Source: Sphingomonadales bacterium (GTDB lineage: Bacteria > Pseudomonadota > Alphaproteobacteria > Sphingomonadales > Sphingomonadaceae). From it: 64,000 bases of DNA. The DNA lies in contig JAIXWO010000021.1 in NCBI GenBank assembly GCA_027491235.1, forward strand, positions 620,001-684,000, in the 5' to 3' direction. This document shows, one piece after another, positions 9,752-20,589 of this stretch (its first letter is position 1; each line of letters starts with the position of its first letter). Below the pieces are notes generated by a model. That model did not search any database. It saw only the letters and a list, made by a program, of their open reading frames with translations, and was not told where the DNA came from. Position numbers and translations under genes: made by a program.

Positions 9752-11074
9752 CTAATGTGCGGTTTCGACGAGGATTTTGTCGATCTTGCGACCGTCCATA
9801 TCGATGATTTCAAAGCGGTAGCCTTGGTCGATGAAGGATTCCCCGGTGGTCGGGATGCGCTTCATGCGATCAAGAACGAAGCCGGCGACGGTTGCATAGT
9901 CGCGGTCTTCCTCAAGGCTAATGCCAATGCGTTCGGACAGGCCATCGGCGGTGGCCCAGCCGGAGACGAGCAGGCTGCCATCTTCGCGTTCAAAGATCGC
10001 CGGTTCCTCGCCATCATCCTGATCGGACACGAAGTCCCCGGCTATGGCAGAGAGGAGGTCGGCTGGCGTGACGATCCCTTCGAAATGCCCATATTCGTCA
10101 TGAACTAGGGCGACGGGCACATCCGCATCGCGCAGCACTTCCAACACGTCCATCGCATCGACCTGATCGGGGATGATCGGTGCGCGCTTCATCAGCGCCT
10201 TGAGGTCGAGCTTTTTGCCGGTGAGTTCGGCGGCCAGAAGATCGCGGGCAGAGACGACCCCAACAATTTCATCGACCGAGCCGCGCGCGATGAGCAGGCG
10301 GCTGTGCGGGGAGGCAAGGACGGCCTGATGGATTGTTTTGGCGTCTGCCTTTTCATCGAGCCAGTCAATTTCGGTGCGCGGCGTCATCACTTCACGCACC
10401 GGCCGGTCGGCAAGGCGCACGACGCCTGAAATAATGGCGCGTTCGCTTTCTTCGATCACCCCGGACTTAGATGCTTCCGCGACAATCAGGTGCAGCTCTT
10501 CCGCCGTCACATGATTTTCCGATTCGCGGTTCATGCCGAGGATGCGGAAGATGAGCGCACTGGTGCGATCGAGCAGCCAGACCAGAGGCGCTGTCACGCG
10601 CGACAGGACGACCATCGGCATCGCCATGACGACGGCAATCGGTTCCGGTGCCCGCAGGGCGAATTGCTTGGGCACCAGTTCCCCCACGATCAGCGAGGTG
10701 AAGGTGGTGAGGCCGACGACGAGCGTGAAGGAGATATCGTCAGACCATTGGGCCGGGACACCAAGAAGCAGGAGACGCTCTGCGACCGGTCCGCCAAGGC
10801 TGGCGCCGGAATAAGCACCCGCGATGATACCGATCAGCGTGATGCCGATCTGAACGGTGGACAGGAACCGCCCGGGATTGGATGCCAATAGCAGGGCGGT
10901 CTTTGCGCCGCGCAGCTGGCTCTTCTTCGTGATCGATTCCAATCGGGCCCGGCGGGCGGAGACAATGGCCAGTTCCGACATGGCCAAAACGCCGTTGAGC
11001 GCGATCAAGGCAAGGATGATCGCGATATCGCCCCAGGGGAACGGGGTCAGGGGAATGGGAAGGGCTGTGGCCAT
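9752..11074 (-). CDS. CNNM/hemolysin-family membrane protein with CBS and CorC-like domains
   Basis: LIALNGVLAMSELAIVSARRARLE, REVMTPRTEIDWLD, VPVALVHDEYGHFEGIVTPADLLSAIAG. Confidence 0.9.
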   Translation of the reverse strand: MATALPIPLTPFPWGDIAIILALIALNGVLAMSELAIVSARRARLESITKKSQLRGAKTALLLASNPGRFLSTVQIGITLIGIIAGAYSGASLGGPVAERLLLLGVPAQWSDDISFTLVVGLTTFTSLIVGELVPKQFALRAPEPIAVVMAMPMVVLSRVTAPLVWLLDRTSALIFRILGMNRESENHVTAEELHLIVAEASKSGVIEESERAIISGVVRLADRPVREVMTPRTEIDWLDEKADAKTIHQAVLASPHSRLLIARGSVDEIVGVVSARDLLAAELTGKKLDLKALMKRAPIIPDQVDAMDVLEVLRDADVPVALVHDEYGHFEGIVTPADLLSAIAGDFVSDQDDGEEPAIFEREDGSLLVSGWATADGLSERIGISLEEDRDYATVAGFVLDRMKRIPTTGESFIDQGYRFEIIDMDGRKIDKILVETAH

Positions 11075-11142
11075 TGGTTGCGGCGCTTATGGCAGATTCT
11101 AGGCCAAGGGCTCAAGTGGTCTGCGCAAAAGGTTCATTGTGC

Positions 11143-11595
11143 CTAACGTTTTGCGGCGAAGAACGCCCGCAGCTGGTCCGATGCTTGCGCCTCACCAAGG
11201 CCGGAATAGACATCGGGCCGGTGGTGGCAGGTTGGCTGGGTGAAGATGCGCGGTCCATGATCGACGCCGCCGCCTTTTGGGTCGGGCGCTGCATAATAGA
11301 CGCGGGCGATTCGCGCATGGGCGATGGCTCCGGCGCACATCGGGCAGGGTTCCAGCGTCACCCACAGATCGCAATCGTCGAGCCGTTCATTACCAATCGC
11401 GCGCGCTGCTGCCCGAATGGCCTCCATTTCCGCATGCGCCGTCGGGTCTTTCAACGCCCGCATCGCATTGGCGCAAGCGGCGATTTCCACGCCATTGCGC
11501 ACGATGACAGCCCCCACGGGGACTTCGCCGGCCAGTGCTGCCTCTTGCGCAAGATCCAGCGCGCGTTGCATGAAGGGGGAGAGAGGAATTTCCAT
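11143..11595 (-). CDS. tadA: tRNA-specific adenosine deaminase
   Basis: TAHAEMEAIR and LEPCPMCAGAIAHARI zinc/deaminase motifs. Confidence 0.93.
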   Translation of the reverse strand: MEIPLSPFMQRALDLAQEAALAGEVPVGAVIVRNGVEIAACANAMRALKDPTAHAEMEAIRAAARAIGNERLDDCDLWVTLEPCPMCAGAIAHARIARVYYAAPDPKGGGVDHGPRIFTQPTCHHRPDVYSGLGEAQASDQLRAFFAAKR

Positions 11596-11695
11596 GGGCC
11601 TGCCTTAAGCCTGCCTTTGGCTTGACGAAAGCACCTTCCACGGTTAGGTGCGCAGCCTTTCCGAATTCATTGATTCAACTTCAGGACGAACACAC

Positions 11696-11983
11696 ATGTC
11701 GCGCATTTGCGAACTGACTGGCAAGGGCCGCCAGGTGGGCAACAACGTTTCCCACGCGAATAACAAGACCAAGCGGACTTTCCTGCCGAACCTGCAGAAT
11801 GTCACGCTGATCTCCGAATCGCTTGAAAAGAGCGTTCGTCTGCGTGTTTCGACCAACGGTCTGCGTTCGGTTGAACATGTCGGCGGCCTCGACAACTGGC
11901 TGATCAAGACCTCGGACGAAAAGCTGAGCCTGAAGGCCCGTCGCCTGAAGCGCGAAGTCGCCAAGAAGGCGGTCGCCGCTTAA
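11696..11983 (+). CDS. rpmB: 50S ribosomal protein L28
   Basis: [34 protein letters not shown]; start at 11696 inside longer ORF. Confidence 0.96.
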   Translation: MSRICELTGKGRQVGNNVSHANNKTKRTFLPNLQNVTLISESLEKSVRLRVSTNGLRSVEHVGGLDNWLIKTSDEKLSLKARRLKREVAKKAVAA

Positions 11984-12972
11984 TCTTTCAGCGCAAACTT
12001 CAGCAGGTAAGACTGCTGGAGTGGCCAGAAATTATCATCAGAGGCGAGCCAGATAATGGTTCGCCTCTTTTCTTGCGTCACGGCAAGAGCCTCAAAGTTA
12101 TCGACGAGTGTCGGCGCCTCCAGTCGGGCAATCTCTTTGCCTTTTAGGAGCATACCGGGGTGCACGGCCTTTGGCACGTCCATGATATACAGACGGTTGC
12201 GGAACCACTGCCGGGCCGAAAACAGGCGATAGAGCACAAGCAGGCGTCCATCAGGCAACTCCGCTGCATCAACCGGCAGATAGCCGGGCGGCCGGTCCAG
12301 GATCGCCGTGACCGGTTTGATCGCCGGGTTCAGGGGATCGCCTTTGAAGACGAGCACTGGCGTCAACTGCCCCGAATCATCGGGGTCTGCCTCTGCAAAG
12401 ACCAGCATCCGCCCATCGCGCAGCCGCACCATGGCTTCGGGTCCATAGGTGATCTGCCAATTTTTCATTTCCGGCCGCGCAATCCAGGTGGCACGCCCGC
12501 GCTCGCCGGAGAAGCGGCACAGCATGTTCGTGTTTTCCAGCCCGATCCAGCTTTGACTGCTCACAGGATCAACGGTGAACGATTCGGAATCCTGCTTTTC
12601 TTTGATCCAGTGAAAACCGCAGCCTTTGGGAATTTCCGAAATCCTGCCGGTGATCGCCGATCCGGTGGGGAATGGGATATCGAGCATGGCGCCTGCATCC
12701 GAGATCAGCCGCAGCCCGCCTTTGTGCGGCGCCATGGCGGACCAGCCCCCAAAATCAGGATGGTCCGCACGCATCGCCCAGCCCGCCAGATAAATAAGTT
12801 TCCCCGTCTGCCGTAAATGGTTCGAGTCCTTGGACAATTTTGTCGGCTCGAGTGCGATGCGTATCCATTGAGGGGCAATCGGCATCTGGCCAACCTTGGC
12901 CGATGACGCGCAGAAAAGGAGCACACAAAACAGCAGGGCAAGACTGGTCCGGCGCATCATCCCTTCCGCCAT
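11980..12972 (-). CDS. Esterase-like activity of phytase family protein
   Basis: signal peptide; [11 protein letters not shown]...[19 protein letters not shown]...[10 protein letters not shown] pattern of phytase-like family. Confidence 0.75.
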   Translation of the reverse strand: MAEGMMRRTSLALLFCVLLFCASSAKVGQMPIAPQWIRIALEPTKLSKDSNHLRQTGKLIYLAGWAMRADHPDFGGWSAMAPHKGGLRLISDAGAMLDIPFPTGSAITGRISEIPKGCGFHWIKEKQDSESFTVDPVSSQSWIGLENTNMLCRFSGERGRATWIARPEMKNWQITYGPEAMVRLRDGRMLVFAEADPDDSGQLTPVLVFKGDPLNPAIKPVTAILDRPPGYLPVDAAELPDGRLLVLYRLFSARQWFRNRLYIMDVPKAVHPGMLLKGKEIARLEAPTLVDNFEALAVTQEKRRTIIWLASDDNFWPLQQSYLLKFALKD

Positions 12973-13145
12973 TAGCCGAACGACAGGCTATTCCTAGCCC
13001 CGCTCAATTCTGAACGGCGGCTAACGAACACATTCAGCAAAGGTCCAATCGGGCGTGGCCATAAGGCCAGTGTCGACGACGCCGGGATGATCCTGACACC
13101 GCCGACGTGTTTGGTCGATGCGTTGCGTCAAGTTGGAGAGGTTCG

Positions 13146-13586
13146 ATGAACAAGAAGCTGGTCAATCTGGGTGCTGCTGCCGCGATGGCAGTGACGACCC
13201 TTGTCCCCGCCGCACCTGCGTTCGCGCATGACCGTGGGCACGGCGACGACGGCTATTATCAGGAGCGTGGTTATGGCGATGGTTATTATGACCGGCGCGG
13301 CTATCGCGGGGTGCGCTATGACAGGCGGGGCGGACAGTATGATGGCCGATATGATGCCCGTTACGACAATGGCGGCAGCTATCGTGACCAGTCCTATCGC
13401 TATCGCGGTCAGCGCTGCGGCAAGGGCAAGACCGGACTGATCATCGGTGCAGTGGCCGGTGGCCTGCTTGGCCGGTCGATCGTCGGGTATCGTGGAGACC
13501 GCACGGCAGGCGCGATTGTCGGGGCTGGTGTCGGTGCCCTTGCGGGCCGCGCCATCGACAAATCCGATGATCGCGGACGCTGCTGA
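13146..13586 (+). CDS. Glycine-zipper 2TM-domain secreted protein with Tyr/Arg/Gly/Asp-rich linker
   Basis: signal peptide MNKKLVNLGAAAAMAVTTLVPAAPAFA; GLIIGAVAGGLLGRSIVG...AGAIVGAGVGALAGRAID glycine zipper. Confidence 0.85.
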   Translation: MNKKLVNLGAAAAMAVTTLVPAAPAFAHDRGHGDDGYYQERGYGDGYYDRRGYRGVRYDRRGGQYDGRYDARYDNGGSYRDQSYRYRGQRCGKGKTGLIIGAVAGGLLGRSIVGYRGDRTAGAIVGAGVGALAGRAIDKSDDRGRC

Positions 13587-13599
13587 TCAAGAATTCCTG

Positions 13600-13764
13600 A
13601 CCCCTCCCGATGGGCTGGCCCGTGTAGCATAGGGGCTTGCGTAACGCTCATCGGGAACCTGGTCCCGGTCTCGCCCAAGGGCAGGCCGGGCCTTCGTTGC
13701 AGATTGGATAGATCTGCAGCGGCAACGGGGGGAAGGGGCCCCAGGGTCGCGTACTTGGGGGGTA
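13600..13764 (+). ncRNA. Candidate structured RNA (family unassigned) preceding a strong terminator
   Basis: nested complementarity: cccgatg(13606-13612)/catcggg(13649-13655); cgttgcagat(13695-13704)/atctgcagcg(13712-13721); acccctc near 13600 can pair with ggggggt near 13757-13763. Confidence 0.35.
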
Positions 13765-13765
13765 G

Positions 13766-13800
13766 GGGCCGGACCGGTGTATTGGTCCGGCCCTTATTTT
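13766..13800 (+). terminator. Intrinsic terminator
   Basis: perfect 10-bp stem gggccggacc/ggtccggccc followed by ttatttt. Confidence 0.85.
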
Positions 13801-13830
13801 ATAAGGGCCAGCCAATTGCGCGCGCCAAAT

Positions 13831-14745
13831 TTACGGCGCGGGCATTGCCCCCACGAGGGTTTGCGGATCAATCCGCTCCTCATTCCATTTCATGCCCCAG
13901 TGCAGATGCGGCCCTGTCGCGCGCCCCGTCGCGCCGATGGCGCCGATCAGTTGGCCCTGCCGGACCACATCGCCCTTTTTCACATCGATGCGCGACAGAT
14001 GCAGGAACGCGCTGTTGAGCCCCCCGCCATGGTCGATCATCAGCAGATTGCCTTCCAGCGTGAAGGGGCTGGCGGCAGCGAGTGTTACGACGCCATTGGC
14101 AGGGGCGTAGACAGGTGCACCGGTGCCGCCTGCCACATCAACGCCATTGTGTGGCGCGCCCGGTTCTCCGGCGTAAATGCGTTGCGATCCAAACACGCCG
14201 CTGATGCGGCCCTTGGCGGGCCATATGAACCTCTGCCGCCAGCCATCGGCGTCCACGACCATGCGCCGTGCCGCGTTGATCTGTGCCAGCTCGCCGGGCC
14301 TGCGCGCCTGAAACTCGGCAGAGGGTTGGGAATAGCGGCGTAGCGTTTTCAGGTTTTCAATCCGCCATTGGCGGGGCGCTACACTGATCTTGTCCGTCAC
14401 GGCGCGCCCATCGGCCAGAAAGGCGGTAATGGTCGCTGTCGGTTGATGGTCCCGCCCAAAGCCGATGCCAAAGCGGCCATCGGCGGCAAAGCGGACGTCT
14501 GCGCCTTCAATAACCAGACGGACGGTGCCTTTGGGTGCCCAGCCGAGAGCATAGCTGCCCTGTTGTGCAGGCTGGTTCAACCGGAAGACGCCCAGAGCAA
14601 CGGGCGGGGCAGGTTCTGCGGGGCGCGCTGAGGGGAGGGGAAGGGCAGATTGGCTTGCGCGAACATTGGACGCTGGAGCGCCGATGCAGCTGCCCGGAAT
14701 TGTGCCCAGCAACAGGGCGACCAGCGCGGTCCGCAGCAGGATCAT
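13831..14745 (-). CDS. M23 family metallopeptidase (LytM-like)
   Basis: GAPHNGVDVAGGTGAPVYAPANGVVTLA...LLMIDHGGGLNSAFLHLSRIDVKKGDVVRQGQLIGAIGATGRATGPHLHWGM; internal start at 14745 before signal peptide. Confidence 0.9.
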   Translation of the reverse strand: MILLRTALVALLLGTIPGSCIGAPASNVRASQSALPLPSARPAEPAPPVALGVFRLNQPAQQGSYALGWAPKGTVRLVIEGADVRFAADGRFGIGFGRDHQPTATITAFLADGRAVTDKISVAPRQWRIENLKTLRRYSQPSAEFQARRPGELAQINAARRMVVDADGWRQRFIWPAKGRISGVFGSQRIYAGEPGAPHNGVDVAGGTGAPVYAPANGVVTLAAASPFTLEGNLLMIDHGGGLNSAFLHLSRIDVKKGDVVRQGQLIGAIGATGRATGPHLHWGMKWNEERIDPQTLVGAMPAP

Positions 14746-14939
14746 CCCTCGACGGCGGCTCTGGCTGCAATTTCGGCGGTAGAATAGGCTTCCTGCTTTG
14801 CGACACTCCAATAGCGTAGCGATTCGAGGGGGACGGGATGGCCCGTCTTTGCGCACACCACATGATCCCCTTGGGCCAGCACGCGAAATCCGTTCGCCAT
14901 GTAAAACAATCGAGCGGGGCGGCCTTGCGACATCAACAT
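14742..14939 (-). CDS. DUF2093 domain protein
   Basis: GDHVVCAKTGHPVPLESLRYWSVAKQEAY; 4-nt overlap with downstream M23 gene. Confidence 0.8.
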   Translation of the reverse strand: MLMSQGRPARLFYMANGFRVLAQGDHVVCAKTGHPVPLESLRYWSVAKQEAYSTAEIAARAAVEG

Positions 14940-14953
14940 TTGGTTTCCTTCAT

Positions 14954-16321
14954 TCAGAACAGATCAGGCTGTTCGGGCTTGTCCTTCACATAAGGCGCAG
15001 CGCCCGCGCGCTCAACCCGTGCGTCGACCGATCCATCGGCAAAGCGCAGGACCAGCGCCCCTGCGGCCTTGGCATCGGCGGCGGAGATGACTGTTCCCCC
15101 GGCGCGCCTTTCGACCCGGGCATAGCCGCGTTCCAGCACGCGATCCGGGTTGAGCGAGGTTGCGACGCGCCACAATTGATCAAGGCGGATGCGGGCATTG
15201 TCGAGCCGCTGCGACAACATGGTCGGGCGAAGCGCGCCTGCGACCTGAGCCAATTCCCCCCGCGCATCGGCAACGACATGTGACAGGCCACGCTTCAGCC
15301 GCTCCCCCATCTCATCCACCTTCTGGCTTTGCGGGCCGAGCAGTGTTTCGGGCGTCGGCAGGCGGCGCGTGGCATTGTCCAGCTTTTCGCCTGCCCGCTC
15401 GCGGTAGCGCTGGACGCAGCGCAAGGAGCGTGCGCCATAGCTCTGCAAGCCCGCCAGAAGCTCCGTACGCACCGGTACGGCCATTTCGGCAGCGGCAGTC
15501 GGCGTTGGGGCCCGCACGTCTGCAGCATGGTCACAGAGCGTCGTATCGGTCTCATGCCCGACAGCAGAGATGATGGGGATCGTGCAGGCGGCCACCGCCC
15601 GGACGACGACTTCCTCATTAAAGCCCCAAAGGTCCTCAATAGACCCGCCCCCGCGTGCGACGATGACGAGGTCGGGTCGGTCCACCCCTTGCATGGCGGA
15701 GAAGCCGTTGACGGCAGCGGCAACCTGTTCGGCAGAGCCCGGTCCTTGCACCAGCACCGGCCAGACGATCACCCGCGTCGGGCAACGGTCGGCAAGCCGG
15801 TGGAGGATGTCGCGGATGACGGCGCCGGTGGGCGACGTCACGACACCAATGGTGCGCGGCAGGAAAGGCAGGTCGCGTTTGCGTTCAGCCGAGAACAGCC
15901 CTTCGGCAGCGAGCTTGGCCTTGAGCTTTTCAAGGAGCGCGAGCAGCGCGCCCTCGCCCGCAATTTCCATCGTCTCAATGACGATCTGATATTTGGACCG
16001 GCCCGGATAGGTGGTGAGCTTGCCGGTGGCGATGACCTCGACGCCGTCCTGCGCGTTAAAGGCGAGCCGCGCTGCGCTCCCCTTCCACATGATGCCGTCG
16101 ATCACGGCGTTCTCGTCCTTGAGCGCGAGATAGAGATGGCCGGAGGCCGCGCGTTTGAAGCCCGAAATCTCGCCCCGGATGCGGACATGGGAGAAGCCCT
16201 GCTCCACATGGCGCTTCAGCAGGTTGGATATTTCACTGACGGACAGCGCACCTGCATTGTCGCCTGCGCGTTCCCCCGCTAACAGGCCCATCTTGCCTTC
16301 GGGCACATCATCAAAGGGCAT
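14954..16321 (-). CDS. xseA: Exodeoxyribonuclease VII large subunit
   Basis: [76 protein letters not shown]; start could also be 16333. Confidence 0.93.
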   Translation of the reverse strand: MPFDDVPEGKMGLLAGERAGDNAGALSVSEISNLLKRHVEQGFSHVRIRGEISGFKRAASGHLYLALKDENAVIDGIMWKGSAARLAFNAQDGVEVIATGKLTTYPGRSKYQIVIETMEIAGEGALLALLEKLKAKLAAEGLFSAERKRDLPFLPRTIGVVTSPTGAVIRDILHRLADRCPTRVIVWPVLVQGPGSAEQVAAAVNGFSAMQGVDRPDLVIVARGGGSIEDLWGFNEEVVVRAVAACTIPIISAVGHETDTTLCDHAADVRAPTPTAAAEMAVPVRTELLAGLQSYGARSLRCVQRYRERAGEKLDNATRRLPTPETLLGPQSQKVDEMGERLKRGLSHVVADARGELAQVAGALRPTMLSQRLDNARIRLDQLWRVATSLNPDRVLERGYARVERRAGGTVISAADAKAAGALVLRFADGSVDARVERAGAAPYVKDKPEQPDLF

Positions 16322-16331
16322 TTCGGCGGGC

Positions 16332-17603
16332 ATGAACATCCTTCTGATCGGGAGCGGCGGGCGTGAACATGCGCTGGCATGGAAGCTCACGCAATCTCCT
16401 TCCTGCGATACACTCTATGCCGCGCCCGGCAACCCCGGCATTGCCGAAGAGGCGACGCTGGTGGCGCTTGACGTGATGGATCATGCCGCTGTCATCGCCT
16501 TTTGTGCGGACAAGCTGGTTGGCCTGGTCGTCATCGGACCGGAAGCGCCTTTGGTCGATGGACTGGGGGATAGCCTGCGTGCAGCTGGCGTGCCGGTGTT
16601 TGGCCCCAATGCAAAGGCCGCGCAATTGGAAGGCTCCAAGGGCTTTACGAAAGACCTGTGCACGCGCGCGAACATCCCGACCGCAGGCTATGCGCGCCAT
16701 ACGGACAAGGCAGCGGCACTCGCTGATCTAGCGCGCTTCGGCCTGCCGGTCGTCATCAAGGCCGATGGCCTCGCTGCGGGCAAGGGCGTGATCATTGCCG
16801 AGACCGCAGCAGATGCCGCCGCTGCGATTGAAGACATGTTCGATGGCAGCTTTGGCGACGCCGGTGCAGAGGTCGTGATCGAAGAGTTCATGGTCGGCGA
16901 GGAAGCGAGCTTCTTCGCACTGACCGATGGCAAGAGCGTCGTTGCCTTTGGTTCGGCTCAAGATCACAAGCGCGTTGGTGATGGCGATGTCGGGCCGAAC
17001 ACCGGCGGTATGGGCGCCTACTCCCCCGCGCCGGTGCTGACGCCCGAACTTGAAGCCCGCGTGATGCGCGAGATTGTCGAACCCACCGTCGCGGCCATGG
17101 CGGCGGAGGGGAACCCCTATTCGGGTGTACTCTATGCCGGGCTGATGCTGACGGATCAGGGCCCCAAGCTGATCGAATATAATGCGCGCTTCGGTGACCC
17201 CGAATGCCAGGTGCTGATGTCGCGCTTCGAAGGCGATCTGGCGGCGCTGCTGCTCGCCATTGCGCAGGAACGGCTGGCCGAGGCCGAGGCGCCGCGCTTC
17301 TCAGACGATACCGCGCTCACCGTTGTGATGGCCGCCAAGGGCTATCCCGGCACGCCCGAAAAAGGTGGCGCGATCACGCTGCCCGCGCAGGCCGACGCCA
17401 AGATCTTCCACGCAGGCACCGCCATGAAGGATGGCCAGCTCGTCGCCAATGGCGGGCGCGTGCTCAACGTGACCGGACGCGGCAAGACCGCCACCGAAGC
17501 GCAGGCAAAGGCCTATGCGGCTGTGGACGCCATCGTGTTTCCCAGCGGGTTCTGCCGTCGTGATATCGGCTGGCGTGAGGTCGCGCGGGAGCGGGGGGCA
17601 TAG
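16332..17603 (+). CDS. purD: Phosphoribosylamine-glycine ligase
   Basis: [19 protein letters not shown]...[15 protein letters not shown]...[14 protein letters not shown]; start 16332 inside longer ORF. Confidence 0.95.
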   Translation: MNILLIGSGGREHALAWKLTQSPSCDTLYAAPGNPGIAEEATLVALDVMDHAAVIAFCADKLVGLVVIGPEAPLVDGLGDSLRAAGVPVFGPNAKAAQLEGSKGFTKDLCTRANIPTAGYARHTDKAAALADLARFGLPVVIKADGLAAGKGVIIAETAADAAAAIEDMFDGSFGDAGAEVVIEEFMVGEEASFFALTDGKSVVAFGSAQDHKRVGDGDVGPNTGGMGAYSPAPVLTPELEARVMREIVEPTVAAMAAEGNPYSGVLYAGLMLTDQGPKLIEYNARFGDPECQVLMSRFEGDLAALLLAIAQERLAEAEAPRFSDDTALTVVMAAKGYPGTPEKGGAITLPAQADAKIFHAGTAMKDGQLVANGGRVLNVTGRGKTATEAQAKAYAAVDAIVFPSGFCRRDIGWREVARERGA

Positions 17604-17633
17604 GCGGCGGCGATAGATTCGCCTTCACTCACC

Positions 17634-17790
17634 CGTCGCCCCGTGCTTGACACGGGGCTTGGCTTAACCTCTGTCCGATTTCAGCCCCTTGGTTAGCCGC
17701 ATTTGAAGGCCAAAGGTTGGCCAATCGGGCATCATGCGAAATGAGTAGGTCCAAGAAAAGCCTAGCCCCGTGTCAAGCACGGGGCGACGG
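17634..17790. repeat. REP-like paired-hairpin intergenic element (class A, copy 2)
   Basis: cgtcgccccgtgcttgacacggggc ... gccccgtgtcaagcacggggcgacg inverted termini; homologous to 4098..4256. Confidence 0.87.
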
Positions 17791-17813
17791 GGAGGTTATG
17801 GGGCCTGAGGCCC

Positions 17814-18236
17814 TCACCCCTCGCGGTGATAGGGATGCCCGGCGATAATGCTCGTCGCGCGGTAGAGTTGCTCCACCAACATCGCGCGGGCCAGCATGTG
17901 CGGCCAAGTCGCCTTGCCGAACGCGATGCTCAGGCTGGCCGACGCGCGCTCCTCCGGCGTCAGGCCATCGGCCGCGCCGATCAGAAAGCGCAGCTCGCGC
18001 GTCCCCGTATCGCGCCAATGTTCGATCTTCTTGGCAAAGGCGGACGAGGTGAGTTGTTCCCCGGTCTCATCCATCGTCACGACGATTGTGCCAGGGGCGA
18101 CAGGTGGTTGTTTGCCGCCCATATCGGGCAATTCGGTGATCTGGAACGGCCAAGTGATGCGCTTGGCATAGCGCTCAATCAGATCAGCCTCAGGTCCGCG
18201 CCCGATCTTGCCGCGGGCGATGATGTGCAGCTTCAA
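17814..18236 (-). CDS. rlmH: 23S rRNA (pseudouridine1915-N3)-methyltransferase
   Basis: MKLHIIARGKIGRGPEADLIERYAKRI...FLIGAADGLTPE...EQLYRATSIIAGHPYHREG. Confidence 0.95.
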   Translation of the reverse strand: MKLHIIARGKIGRGPEADLIERYAKRITWPFQITELPDMGGKQPPVAPGTIVVTMDETGEQLTSSAFAKKIEHWRDTGTRELRFLIGAADGLTPEERASASLSIAFGKATWPHMLARAMLVEQLYRATSIIAGHPYHREG

Positions 18237-18613
18237 TTGGCGGGCGGGGCGTCACCAAACGCCCACATGCGCTCCAGATTGTAGAAGCTGCGCACTTCCG
18301 GGCGGAACAGGTGGATGATGACATCGCCGGCATCGATCAGCACCCAATCCGCCGTTTGCAGGCCTTCGACGCGGGCGAGAACGCCGAACTCGGTCTTCAT
18401 CTTCTGCTGAAGCTTTTGCGCCATGGAGGAGACCTGACGCGTCGACCGGCCGCTCGCGATCACCATATGGTCCGCGATGGCTGTCTTTCCGGCAAGCGGG
18501 ATCGAGATGGTTTCAACCGCCTGATCGTCTTCCAAAGACTGGAGAATCATCTTGTGAAGGGCGTCGACCGAATCGGTTGGAGCGGCGGCCTTACGTTTGG
18601 GGGAAGCGGACAA
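18233..18613 (-). CDS. rsfS: Ribosome silencing factor RsfS
   Basis: DHMVIASGRSTRQVSSMAQKLQ...ADWVLIDAGDVIIHLFRPEVRSFYNLERMW. Confidence 0.93.
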   Translation of the reverse strand: MSASPKRKAAAPTDSVDALHKMILQSLEDDQAVETISIPLAGKTAIADHMVIASGRSTRQVSSMAQKLQQKMKTEFGVLARVEGLQTADWVLIDAGDVIIHLFRPEVRSFYNLERMWAFGDAPPAN

Positions 18614-18622
18614 AATGGATCC

Positions 18623-19285
18623 TCAATATACCATGCGCCGCGTTATCGCGTCGCGTGTGGGGGTCTGGGAGAAGGGAAGCGCCCAATCGGGATGATCCCG
18701 TCGCAGCGCCGTTGCGGAGTGTTTATCGGGGCGAAAGCGCAACAGCACGAGCGCCGGCGGTCTCCACGTCGTCCAGTCGATCGCAGCATGTCGGGGTTGG
18801 ACGAATCCCCGCAGCCATCCCATTGCGCGGCTCGCACGGGCGACATCGTCATACCCCGGGCGGGCCAGAACTGCAATCGGCATCGTTTTGGCGATCCGCC
18901 GCCAGTCGCGCCACTGGTGGAACTGGGCGAGATTGTCGCCCCCCATCAGCCAGATGAAGGCGCGTTCGGGGTGGCGCTTCTTGAGCGCGGCAAGCGTGTC
19001 CACCGTGAAGCGGGTGCCGAGTTGCTGCTCGATCGCGGTTGGGCGGATGATGCTGCGCCGCGCCACTTTGCGTGCGGACCGAAGCCGAACCACAAGCGGG
19101 GCCATCCCCCCCTTTGGCTTCAGCGGATTGCCCGGAGAGACGAGCCACCAGACCTCATCCAGCCCCAGCGCCTTGGCCGCCAGCAAGCTGATGTGGCGGT
19201 GGCCCGCATGGGCAGGATTGAATGACCCGCCGAGAAGTCCGGTGCGGATCAGGGCCGGGTCTGCCCGGTGCCGCGCACGACCCAT
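18623..19285 (-). CDS. nadD: Nicotinate-nucleotide adenylyltransferase
   Basis: [19 protein letters not shown]...[12 protein letters not shown]...[22 protein letters not shown]. Confidence 0.92.
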   Translation of the reverse strand: MGRARHRADPALIRTGLLGGSFNPAHAGHRHISLLAAKALGLDEVWWLVSPGNPLKPKGGMAPLVVRLRSARKVARRSIIRPTAIEQQLGTRFTVDTLAALKKRHPERAFIWLMGGDNLAQFHQWRDWRRIAKTMPIAVLARPGYDDVARASRAMGWLRGFVQPRHAAIDWTTWRPPALVLLRFRPDKHSATALRRDHPDWALPFSQTPTRDAITRRMVY

Positions 19286-20514
19286 TTATAGGTCGTCAGC
19301 CCTTCCAGTGCGACCGGCCCGCGCGCGTGGAGCCGGCCTGTGGCGATGCCGATTTCGGCGCCCAGCCCAAATTCACCGCCATCGGCGAACTGGGTGGAGG
19401 CGTTCCACATCACAATCGCTGAATCGACGCCGTTCAAAAAGGCTTCGGCGGCGCTCGCGTCTTCGGTGACGATGGCGTCGGTATGGTGGGAGCCGTTGGT
19501 GTTGATATGGGCAATTGCGGCCTCAACGCCGTCCACAAACGCGACCGAGCAGATCGCATCGAGATATTCGGTGGTCCAGTCTTCGTCACGCGCGGGTGTG
19601 ATGCGGGCGTCGAGCGCGCGCACCTCAGGCGTGCCACGCACTTCGCATCCGGCGTCGAGCAATGCCGCCACAACCGGTGTCGGATCCGCAAAATGACGGT
19701 CGATGAGGAGGGTCTCCATCGACCCGCAAATGCCGGTGCGCCGCATCTTGGCGTTGAGCGCAATATCGCGCGCCTTTGCGGGGTCAGCCTGCGGGTGGAT
19801 GTAGGTGTGGCAAATGCCGTCGAGGTGCGCGAGCACAGGCACGCGCGCTTCCTCCTGCACGCGGGCGACCAGCGCCTTGCCACCACGCGGAATGATGATG
19901 TCGATCAGGCCATGTGCTGCGAGCATGGCGCCGACAGCGGCGCGGTCCTGCGTCGGGACAAGCTGGATCGCGTCTTCGGGCAGGCCACCCTTGATGAGCC
20001 CGGCCCGCAGCGCGGCGTAAATGGCGCGGTTGCTGTGCACCGCCTCCGTCCCGCCGCGCAGGATGGCCGCATTGCCCGATTTAAGGCACAGGGCAGCAGC
20101 GTCTGCCGTCACATTGGGGCGGCTTTCATAGATGATGCCGATGACGCCCAGTGGCACCCGCACGCGGGAGAGGTGAAGGCCATTGGGCCGCACGGCTTCA
20201 TCAATCACCATGCCGACGGGATCACGCAGGACGGCGACGGCATCCACCGCTGCGGCGATGCCGTCCAGCCGCTCGGGTGTCAGGCGCAGCCGGTCCAGCA
20301 TGGCGCCGGACAGTCCAGCCTGTTCTCCGGCTTGAATGTCGCGTTGATTGGCCGCCAGAATCTCATCGGCGCGGGCCCGCAGTTCCGCAGCGGCGAGATT
20401 GAGCGCATCGGCCTTGCGCGCCACCGGCACATTGGCCAGCAAGGCGCTGGCGGCGCGTGCTTTTTGGCCCATTTCAGCAATCAGTTGCTGTGCGGTGTTG
20501 TCGCTCGTCTGCAT
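19249..20514 (-). CDS. proA: Gamma-glutamyl phosphate reductase
   Basis: [51 protein letters not shown]. Confidence 0.96.
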   Translation of the reverse strand: MQTSDNTAQQLIAEMGQKARAASALLANVPVARKADALNLAAAELRARADEILAANQRDIQAGEQAGLSGAMLDRLRLTPERLDGIAAAVDAVAVLRDPVGMVIDEAVRPNGLHLSRVRVPLGVIGIIYESRPNVTADAAALCLKSGNAAILRGGTEAVHSNRAIYAALRAGLIKGGLPEDAIQLVPTQDRAAVGAMLAAHGLIDIIIPRGGKALVARVQEEARVPVLAHLDGICHTYIHPQADPAKARDIALNAKMRRTGICGSMETLLIDRHFADPTPVVAALLDAGCEVRGTPEVRALDARITPARDEDWTTEYLDAICSVAFVDGVEAAIAHINTNGSHHTDAIVTEDASAAEAFLNGVDSAIVMWNASTQFADGGEFGLGAEIGIATGRLHARGPVALEGLTTYKWVVRGTGQTRP

Positions 20515-20589
20515 GGAAGCCGGTTAGCAAAGCGGCATTCAAAACGCAAAAGCGATGACAAGCGCGGGTCCGGCTGCAATACTTATCCC

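Noticed and set aside
13600-13764. Assignment of the structured region as SRP RNA, tmRNA or RNase P RNA
   Set aside because: Diagnostic conserved motifs (ggaaggaagcagc, tmRNA tag, gaggaaagtccgggc) are absent.
18311-19225. 304-aa + strand ORF opposite rsfS/nadD
   Set aside because: Shadow ORF from high-GC third-position bias; opposite-strand genes have clear homology motifs.
19483-20589. Long N-terminal extension of the DUF3667 ORF
   Set aside because: Antisense to proA, which has unambiguous family motifs; the DUF3667 protein clearly starts at 20590.
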